Shown here in pieces: positions 1 through 4,573 of a stretch of 5,263 bases of DNA. How positions within the stretch are numbered: the first letter of the stretch is position 1; the number at the start of each line of letters is the position of its first letter. The position numbers were made by a program, and so were the translations under genes. This DNA comes from Acidobacteriota bacterium (GTDB lineage: Bacteria > Acidobacteriota > UBA6911 > RPQK01 > JADFOI01), in the NCBI GenBank assembly GCA_030624355.1, contig JAUXKG010000216.1:1-5263 (forward strand), written 5' to 3'. The notes beneath the pieces were generated by a model, which ran no database searches, had not been told where the DNA came from, and saw only the letters and a list, made by a program, of their open reading frames with translations.

Positions 1-32
1 CACGCCTTGTTATCGCGGCGCTTTCACCACTT

Positions 33-63
33 CGTGACAAGAACCTATGAATAATCCGGGCTA
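33..63 (+). repeat. Half copy of the palindromic element (loop plus right arm)
   Basis: Ungapped comparison with 980-1010 gives 26 identities in 31 bases, covering the loop (GTGACAAGAACCTAT) and the right arm (GAATAATCCGGGCTA). The matching left arm is missing: only TTC (31-33), next to the loop, can pair. It lies just ahead of the permease transcription/translation start region. The upstream gene, if any, may end inside or just before it; no reading frame is recognisable in bases 1-32. Confidence 0.7.
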
Positions 64-70
64 GCTGTGC

Positions 71-100
71 TTTACTGGTCATTCTACGCGGTGTTAGAAT
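71..100 (+). promoter_or_regulatory. Weak sigma70-like promoter candidate for the transporter genes
   Basis: TTTACT (71-76) and TAGAAT (95-100) match the -35 and -10 consensus at 4/6 and 5/6 with an 18-base spacer, 38 bases before the permease ATG. The matches are of a quality that often occurs by chance, and the genes might instead be transcribed from an upstream ATPase gene. Confidence 0.22.
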
Positions 101-137
101 CCTCTGCACACTGACCGGCCCCGAAGGGAACATACCG

Positions 138-968
138 ATGGCAGCCAAAGGGGATAAAACAATTATTTCAGGTACGGGGCTTGTTCGCTGGAAACGAAAG
201 CTGTGGATCAATCTCTTGAGGATGGGGATGATCGGGCTCTTCCTGCTGACCTGGGAGATCATCGCCGGCCGGTGGATCGAGGTTTTGCTGATCAGCAGTC
301 CCAGCCGTATTTTCTCGGCTTTCCTGTCCAACCTCGAGTCCGGCATCCTGATGGAGCACACTTGGGTTACTCTGAAGGAGATCGGTATCGGTTTTCCTCT
401 GGGAGCTGTTTCCGGTATCGCAGTGGGCTGTCTGTTTGGACAGAGCCGAACTCTGGCTGAGCTGTTCGAACCGATTATTATCGCCCTGTATGGAATTCCG
501 CGAACCGCTCTAGCGCCCCTTTTTATTGTCTGGCTGGGCATCGGAATCTGGTCCAAGGTGGGAGTTGTCTTTTTGCTGACCTTCTTCTTGAATTTCTTCA
601 ATACTTATTCCGGCATGAAACAGATGGACCGGGAATACATCGACCTGGCCAGACTGATGGGGGCCAAAGGATACAAGCTGGCCTATAAGATCATTCTGCC
701 AGCCTTGTCTCCACACATCATGATCGGTCTGAAGACCAGCATTCCCTTTTCTGTGATCGGAGCCGTGGTGGGGGAGTTCATTGCCGCCACCGAAGGGCTC
801 GGATTCTTCATTCACTTGTCTGCCGGCATCTTCAGGACCGCCGACGTCTTCGTGGGAATTATCGTTCTCATGTTCGTGGTGATCGTCATGAACAAGATAG
901 CCGATCTCGTTGAGCGGCGGTTGCTCCGCTGGCAAGTAGAGACAGAGTATGTCCGTATTCAAGGCTAG
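138..968 (+). CDS. ABC transporter permease, NitT/TauT (SsuC/TauC-like) family
   Basis: This is a 276-residue inner-membrane permease of an importer for small organic nitrogen or sulfur compounds (nitrate/sulfonate/taurine/pyrimidine-precursor superfamily, BPD_transp_1 fold). Hydrophobic segments are visible at about residues 24-43, 82-101, 112-133, 138-155, 194-215 and 236-256, the six-helix pattern of the family. The cytoplasmic EAA loop that docks on the ATPase lies at about 166-190 (EYIDLARLMGAKGYK, then ILPALSP). The family's conserved GEFIAATEGLGFFI stretch is at 212-225. The length is typical. ATG 138 is chosen because GAAGGGA at 123-129 sits 8 bases upstream. The binding-protein gene follows 144 bases later on the same strand. 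The partner ATPase is absent here and may lie upstream of base 1. The TAG stop (966-968) forms the outer three bases of a palindromic repeat. The family call is secure; the substrate cannot be read from the sequence. Confidence 0.93.
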   Translation: MAAKGDKTIISGTGLVRWKRKLWINLLRMGMIGLFLLTWEIIAGRWIEVLLISSPSRIFSAFLSNLESGILMEHTWVTLKEIGIGFPLGAVSGIAVGCLFGQSRTLAELFEPIIIALYGIPRTALAPLFIVWLGIGIWSKVGVVFLLTFFLNFFNTYSGMKQMDREYIDLARLMGAKGYKLAYKIILPALSPHIMIGLKTSIPFSVIGAVVGEFIAATEGLGFFIHLSAGIFRTADVFVGIIVLMFVVIVMNKIADLVERRLLRWQVETEYVRIQG

Positions 969-1010
969 CCTGGATGATGCGTGACGACAACCTATGCATC
1001 CTCCGGGCTA
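966..1010. repeat. Complete palindromic (REP-like) element between permease and binding-protein genes
   Basis: Arms 966-980 (TAGCCTGGATGATGC) and 996-1010 (GCATCCTCCGGGCTA) are inverted repeats: 13 Watson-Crick pairs, one G-T wobble (971/1005) and one mismatch (975/1001) over 15 positions, around a 15-base loop (981-995). The RNA would form a strong hairpin directly at the end of the permease message. It has no T-run after it, so it looks like a REP-type mRNA-stabilising or transposition-derived element rather than an intrinsic terminator. The first three bases are the permease stop codon. Loop and right arm are shared with the copy at 33-63. Confidence 0.8.
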
Positions 1011-1051
1011 AAGAGAAAAGATGAATGGCACATGATCTACATGAGACGAAA

Positions 1052-1081
1052 AGAGGGGCCAATCTCCTCTGCGCCTTTTTT
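1052..1081 (+). promoter_or_regulatory. Hairpin followed by T6 in the leader of the binding-protein gene
   Basis: AGAGGGG (1052-1058) can pair with CTCCTCT (1064-1070) as a 7-base stem with one G-T wobble and a CCAAT loop. GCGCC and then six T (1076-1081) follow. The five-base gap before the T-run makes it a poor intrinsic terminator, but it could act as an attenuator or pause site, or set the 5' end of a processed binding-protein message. Confidence 0.3.
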
Positions 1082-1092
1082 ACTTCGGGTTA

Positions 1093-1104
1093 GAGGAAAG
1101 AGAG
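1093..1104 (+). promoter_or_regulatory. Purine-rich ribosome binding site of the binding-protein gene
   Basis: GAGGAAAGAGAG ends 8 bases before ATG 1113. A similar but weaker purine tract (1011-1022) lies ahead of the in-frame ATG 1032, and both ATGs sit in the shared 9-mer GGCACATGA. The signal peptide favours 1113. Confidence 0.55.
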
Positions 1105-1112
1105 AACGGCAC

Positions 1113-2180
1113 ATGAATTACAAGCCCAAACTTCAGAAGAAGGCTGCAGTCCGCTTGATGGGCTTCATTGCCCTGACCTCATTCTTGGGCATCACTCATG
1201 AGGTGCGGGCTCAGGAGTTACCGGAAGTCACTCTGGTGGCATCCGTACCCAACATGGCCTTCTCAGCCATCTGGGCAGCGGAGCAGCTGCAATTCTTCGA
1301 AGACGAAGGAGTTCGAGTCACCGTCGTATCGGCCGGCGGAGGCTCTCCCTGTGTGGCCGCAGTAGTGGGACGCTCGGCAGACTTCTGTGCCGTCTCCTCA
1401 GACGGCTTGATCCTCGCCCGACTGCAGGGAGCTCCTCTGATTGCAGTCCAGGCCCACAACCGGAGCGTCACCTTAAGCATCGCTGTCAACAAAGAAGTTG
1501 TCGACAGGGCCGGACTGACTCGGGAGAGCCCGCTTGAAGATCGGCTGAAGCTATTGACCCAGCTTCACACCATCGGAGTGACCAGCCCAGGATCGGTCTC
1601 CTATCAGATCTTCAAGTTTCTGATCCGCAAGGTGGGGGGCGATCCGGACAAACTCAAGTTTGCTTTCCTGGGCGGCGCTCAACTCCCTTCCGCCCTGATA
1701 AACAATGTTGTCCAAGCCTTCGCCCAATCTCCTCCCTCCGCGGAGATCACCGAGGCGACTGGCAGAGGGTATGTCCTGATCCCCTTGGCCCGGGGAGAAC
1801 TTCCTGAGTTGACCGACTATCCTTTTGAAGTTCTGGTGGCTCGCTCTGATGTCATCCAAAGCAAGCCCGCTGTCACCAGGGCCGTTTGTCGGGCCATTTC
1901 TCGCGCCGGATCTTTGATTCGAAACGATCCCCAAAAGGCCAAAGCAGCCCTGCGCACCCATCGCCTTTTCAATCCTGGAAGATTGGAGGAGGCGGTTTTC
2001 GAGCTGGCCTTTTCCATGATCGAACCCGCCATCCCTGAGTGGGGAAACATGACTGAGGAGGGCTGGCAGAAGGTCATCGACTTTGCCAGCGTGTCCGGCA
2101 TCATCGACGGTTCTGCGGAAGGAGTCTCGGCCCGGGAAGGGGTTTTCTGGACCAATGAATTCGTAGGGACGGGACCGTAG
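1113..2180 (+). CDS. ABC transporter substrate-binding protein, SsuA/THI5-like (NMT1) family
   Basis: This is a 355-residue periplasmic binding protein that would deliver a small ligand to the upstream permease. The N-terminus is a good signal peptide: basic residues 4-14 (KPKLQKKAAVR), hydrophobic core about 15-27, and a VRA/Q cleavage site near residue 33. The mature part starts with the family pattern: a strand LPEVTLVASVPNMAFSAIWAA (36-56), then DEGVRVTVVSAGGGSPCVAAVVGRSADF (64-91), matching the usual glycine-rich ligand-site loop and ADF segment. The hinge-region strand IGVTSPGSVSYQIFKFLIRKVG is at 154-175. ATG 1113 is preferred over in-frame GTG 981 and ATG 1032. It places the signal peptide at the very N-terminus, GAGAG at 1100-1104 lies 8 bases upstream, and the longer starts read through a repeat hairpin. 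No cysteine follows the cleavage site, so it is a soluble protein rather than a lipoprotein. The ligand is unknown; homologues bind sulfonates, taurine, nitrate, riboflavin and pyrimidine precursors. Confidence 0.9.
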   Translation: MNYKPKLQKKAAVRLMGFIALTSFLGITHEVRAQELPEVTLVASVPNMAFSAIWAAEQLQFFEDEGVRVTVVSAGGGSPCVAAVVGRSADFCAVSSDGLILARLQGAPLIAVQAHNRSVTLSIAVNKEVVDRAGLTRESPLEDRLKLLTQLHTIGVTSPGSVSYQIFKFLIRKVGGDPDKLKFAFLGGAQLPSALINNVVQAFAQSPPSAEITEATGRGYVLIPLARGELPELTDYPFEVLVARSDVIQSKPAVTRAVCRAISRAGSLIRNDPQKAKAALRTHRLFNPGRLEEAVFELAFSMIEPAIPEWGNMTEEGWQKVIDFASVSGIIDGSAEGVSAREGVFWTNEFVGTGP

Positions 2181-2183
2181 GCC

Positions 2184-2278
2184 AGTGTCGATTGACGAGT
2201 GTCGAGTGTCGAGTGTCGAATTACCGGATTGACAACTGACAAGTTGGCCTGCGGCCGCTGACAGCTGACAACTGACAG
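2184..2278. repeat. Heptamer repeats in the convergent intergenic junction
   Basis: Three exact tandem GAGTGTC units (2197-2217), preceded by a partial AGTGTCG (2184-2190), are followed by TGACAAC/TGACAAG (2230-2243) and TGACAGC/TGACAAC/TGACAG (2259-2278). Both arrays have a 7-base period. They occupy most of the gap between the binding-protein stop and the aminotransferase stop. No coding region or convincing terminator is seen in the gap. Confidence 0.75.
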
Positions 2279-2300
2279 GGGAAGAAGCGACAACCCTCTG

Positions 2301-2348
2301 AATCCGTGATTACCGAATCCGTGTTCCCTTAATCTGTGTTAATCCGTG
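2301..2348. repeat. Dispersed AATC(C/T)GTG octamers overlapping the aminotransferase 3' end
   Basis: Four copies start at 2301, 2316, 2331 and 2341; three are AATCCGTG and one (2331) is AATCTGTG. The first three are exactly 15 bases apart. On the minus strand this block encodes the last 12 aminotransferase residues and the region of its stop codon, suggesting the repeat replaced or extended the original gene end. Confidence 0.65.
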
Positions 2349-3497
2349 TCTCAGGCGGGTGAAGCCCTCTTCAATCTCCTTCACATTGGGCGTGGAAAAG
2401 CTCAAGCGAAGGCAATTGTCCCTTGCACCGCCGGCAGCGTAGAAGGCATCACCGGGGACAAAGGCCACCTTCTCTGCCAGGGCGGCTTCCAACAACCGGC
2501 TGCTGGAGAACCCCTCCAGCAATCGTACCCAAACAAAGAATCCTCCGTCAGGCCGGCTCCAGCGACCGACTTCGGACATCACCGACTCCAAGGCACTCAG
2601 CATGGCATCACGGCGAGGACGGTAAGCGTCGCACAGGGTCTTGATGTGGCCGGGCAACCCGCCAGTCTGCAGGTAAGCCTGTACGGCATGCTGCAGCAGG
2701 GTGCCCACATGCAAAGTAGAACCCATCTGGGCGATGTTGAGCTTGGATACCAAGTCGGGCCTGGCCACCACCCATCCCAGGCGCAGGCCGGGGGCCAGTA
2801 TCTTTGAAAAGCTGCCCACGTAAATGACCTGATCTTCCTGATCGAAAGACTTCACGACCGGCTGGGGCTCGCCGTCATATTGGAGTCCAAAGTAGGGATC
2901 GTCCTCGATCACCGGCACTTCGAACTCGGCGGCCAACTGGGCCAGAACCTGCCGGCGCGGGCGGCTCAGGCTGACACTGGTGGGATTTTGAAAGGTGGGC
3001 GTACAGTAGATCAATTTGGGACGCTCCTGCTGCAGCAACTCGCGCAGATGCTCCACATCCATGCCCTGATCGTCCATCCTCACAGCTAGGAAGCGAACCC
3101 CGTGAGGATTGAAGGCCAGCACCGCGCCATGGTAGGTCGTCTCCTCTACCAGCACCAGATCGTTGGGCTCCAGAAAGAGTCTAGCCACCAGGTCCAAACC
3201 CTGCTGGGAACCGTGAATTAGAGCAATGTCATCAGCGCTGCAGTTCACTCCTCGCTCCGTCATCAGACCGGCCACCGATTCACGCAGGGCCGGTAGGCCT
3301 TCGGTGACGGTGTACTGCAAGCTGGATTGAGCGTCAGTCAGGGCTTCCGCAAAGGCACGGGTCAATTCCTCGACCGGAAACAGCTCTGGCGCCGGAACCC
3401 CACCGGCGAACGAAATCACTCCAGGCTGCTGGGTGATCTTGAGGATCTCTCGAGTGACGGATGCCTGGGCCACCTCTGTCCACTTTGCAAACTGCAT
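2310..3497 (-). CDS. PLP-dependent aminotransferase, class I/II, MocR/2-aminoadipate aminotransferase type
   Basis: This is a 395-residue cytoplasmic fold-type I transaminase that moves an amino group from an amino acid to a 2-oxo acid. Visible landmarks are ISFAGGVPAPELFP (28-41), typical of LysN/Aro8-like enzymes, the phosphate-site GSQQG (96-100), and NPT (171-173), whose Asn contacts PLP. EDDPYF (198-203) carries the Asp that binds the pyridine nitrogen. SFSK has the Schiff-base lysine at Lys232, followed by PGLRLGW (236-242). LRLSFS has the probable carboxylate-binding Arg364. There is no N-terminal GntR-type helix-turn-helix, so this is an enzyme, not a MocR regulator. ATG 3497 is chosen because GAGG (3506-3509 on this strand) lies 8 bases upstream and the conserved protein begins there. 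The open frame runs upstream to 3623, but only through the neighbouring gene. The preceding gene ends 23 bases away, so co-transcription is likely. The last 12 residues are encoded by an AATCCGTG-type intergenic repeat. The amino donor is not determinable. Confidence 0.93.
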   Translation of the reverse strand: MQFAKWTEVAQASVTREILKITQQPGVISFAGGVPAPELFPVEELTRAFAEALTDAQSSLQYTVTEGLPALRESVAGLMTERGVNCSADDIALIHGSQQGLDLVARLFLEPNDLVLVEETTYHGAVLAFNPHGVRFLAVRMDDQGMDVEHLRELLQQERPKLIYCTPTFQNPTSVSLSRPRRQVLAQLAAEFEVPVIEDDPYFGLQYDGEPQPVVKSFDQEDQVIYVGSFSKILAPGLRLGWVVARPDLVSKLNIAQMGSTLHVGTLLQHAVQAYLQTGGLPGHIKTLCDAYRPRRDAMLSALESVMSEVGRWSRPDGGFFVWVRLLEGFSSSRLLEAALAEKVAFVPGDAFYAAGGARDNCLRLSFSTPNVKEIEEGFTRLRHGLTQIKGTRIR

Positions 3498-3505
3498 CAC
3501 TATTG

Positions 3506-3509
3506 CCTC
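3506..3509 (-). promoter_or_regulatory. Shine-Dalgarno site deciding the aminotransferase start
   Basis: GAGG on the minus strand lies 8 bases before ATG 3497. It supports the 395-residue start over the open frame that continues to 3623 inside the neighbouring gene. A GTG codon directly precedes the ATG and is less likely to be used. Confidence 0.6.
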
Positions 3510-3523
3510 ATCATCCGGACCTA
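3509..3523 (-). repeat. Possible degenerate arm of the same element at the end of the cyclodeaminase-family gene
   Basis: In the coding direction the stop and following bases read TAGGTCCGGATGATG, close to TAGCC-CGGATGAT with one extra base. It would be the third stop codon made by this arm. The short match in a 23-base gap could be chance. Confidence 0.3.
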
Positions 3524-4522
3524 CCAGAGAGGTTGGTCGTCGTGTAACTCGGCAACCGTGCCGATTCCCTTTTCCAGAGCCAACTGATACACGTGCACAC
3601 CGGTGGCGATGTCCTGTACACACAGACCTGAGCTGTCGAACAGGGTGATTTCATCCTCACTGGTACGACCCGGTTTCATTCCCTCGATCACTTCGCCCAG
3701 ACCGGCATGCATCGCCTCTTCCGTGATCACCCCGGCCTGGATGGCGACACTCAACTTTCCGTCTGTGATGCCCGTCATGGCCTCGTCACCGACATTTTTG
3801 GTGCGAGTGTAAAGTTGCGGATCGATCTCCCATTTCTGCCCCATGGCATTCACATGGGTGCCGGGCTGGACCCAGTCCGCTTCCAGAACCGGCTCCAGCG
3901 TTGCAGTCCCGGTGATCAGAATCTCCGCCTCCCGAACTACCTTCTCAACACTCTCGACCGGCACAACGTCGTATCCGGTCTCGGAGGACATTTTCTGAGC
4001 AAAGGTGTTGCGCCGCTCTTCCGATCGACTGTAAACCTGAACCTTGGACGCCGGCCAGTCAATGGCCCGGTGGGCCAGCAGCGAAAACCAAGCCGTGGCT
4101 CCGCTTCCCACCACCCCGATCACCCGGGCATCCTTACGGGCCAGATGCTTGGTGGCCACCGCCGCTCCGGCACCGGTACGCACATTCAGAATATATAGAC
4201 ACTCCATAATCGCCACCGGGCAAAGCGTCTTGGCATCAAAAATGGTCAGTATGGCCACCCGACGCCGGCCATCGGGATCGTACTCACCGTAGAAGATATT
4301 CTTGACGCCCCACCAGTCGGGCTCGATACCTCCTGTCATCATCTTGCCCTCGGCCGGATAGGTCTGTATCTTGGAATCGGGATGGATCCAGGCGGTCTCT
4401 CCGCACCATGCCTTTCCCCGCGCATTCAGGGCAAACACCTTCTCCTGAGTGACCACATCGTCCTCCATGGTCAGCAACTCCCTGACATCTTTTCCCGATA
4501 GGATCAAACTGCCCTGGCTCAT
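3521..4522 (-). CDS. Ornithine cyclodeaminase/mu-crystallin family NAD(P)-dependent oxidoreductase
   Basis: This is a 333-residue cytoplasmic enzyme of a family that includes ornithine cyclodeaminase, archaeal alanine dehydrogenase, ketimine reductase and EutC-like proteins. Substrate-domain features include GVKNIFYG (72-79, with the usual substrate-site Lys74) and the RTGAGAAVATKHLA helix (115-128, matching the family RTAA motif). A Rossmann nucleotide loop VVGSGATAW is at 137-145 (GxGxxA). TGTATLEPVLEADWVQPGTHVNAMG is at 204-228, and a C-terminal ITLFDSSGLCVQDIATG is at 292-308. The catalytic aspartate that follows NAVGG in Pseudomonas ornithine cyclodeaminase is absent: the sequence reads NAMGQKWEID (225-234). 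True ornithine cyclisation is therefore unlikely; an imine reductase or amino-acid dehydrogenase role is more plausible (inference). ATG 4522 has a perfect AGGAGG 5 bases upstream. The gene lies 48 bases after the M24 gene and 23 before the aminotransferase gene, a probable operon. The family call is strong; the reaction is unknown. Confidence 0.9.
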   Translation of the reverse strand: MSQGSLILSGKDVRELLTMEDDVVTQEKVFALNARGKAWCGETAWIHPDSKIQTYPAEGKMMTGGIEPDWWGVKNIFYGEYDPDGRRRVAILTIFDAKTLCPVAIMECLYILNVRTGAGAAVATKHLARKDARVIGVVGSGATAWFSLLAHRAIDWPASKVQVYSRSEERRNTFAQKMSSETGYDVVPVESVEKVVREAEILITGTATLEPVLEADWVQPGTHVNAMGQKWEIDPQLYTRTKNVGDEAMTGITDGKLSVAIQAGVITEEAMHAGLGEVIEGMKPGRTSEDEITLFDSSGLCVQDIATGVHVYQLALEKGIGTVAELHDDQPLW

Positions 4523-4527
4523 TACAA

Positions 4528-4533
4528 CCTCCT
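4528..4533 (-). promoter_or_regulatory. Strong Shine-Dalgarno site of the cyclodeaminase-family gene
   Basis: Perfect AGGAGG on the minus strand with a 5-base spacer to ATG 4522. It fixes the start of this gene. Confidence 0.8.
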
Positions 4534-4557
4534 ACTAGTGCCACTAACCTCGATTTT

Positions 4558-4573
4558 GAATTTATCCGGGCTA
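4558..4573 (-). repeat. Half copy of the palindromic element at the end of the M24 gene
   Basis: Read in the coding direction, the sequence is TAGCCCGGATAAATTC. Its first 10 bases are identical to the reverse complement of the arm at 54-63. The first three bases are the stop codon of the M24 gene. No second arm is found in the remaining gap before the next gene, so this is a single-arm remnant. Confidence 0.6.

Noticed and set aside
981..1112. Extended N-terminus of the binding protein from GTG 981
   Set aside because: The first residues would be translated from the loop and right arm of the palindromic repeat, the leader contains a second hairpin, and the signal peptide begins cleanly at ATG 1113.
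2197..2217. CRISPR-like array
   Set aside because: Units are only 7 bases and directly tandem, with no spacers.
2246..2256. GGCCTGCGGCC as a terminator between the convergent genes
   Set aside because: The stem is only 4 bases with a 3-base loop, and there is no T-run on either strand.
3498..3623. Longer aminotransferase start at 3623
   Set aside because: The extra 42 residues are low-complexity basic sequence in a shadow frame of the cyclodeaminase-family gene. The conserved protein and a Shine-Dalgarno site fit ATG 3497.
4536..4546. TAGTGCCACTA palindrome as an operator
   Set aside because: Five-base arms around a single base are too short to call. It lies between operon genes, and no second copy was seen.
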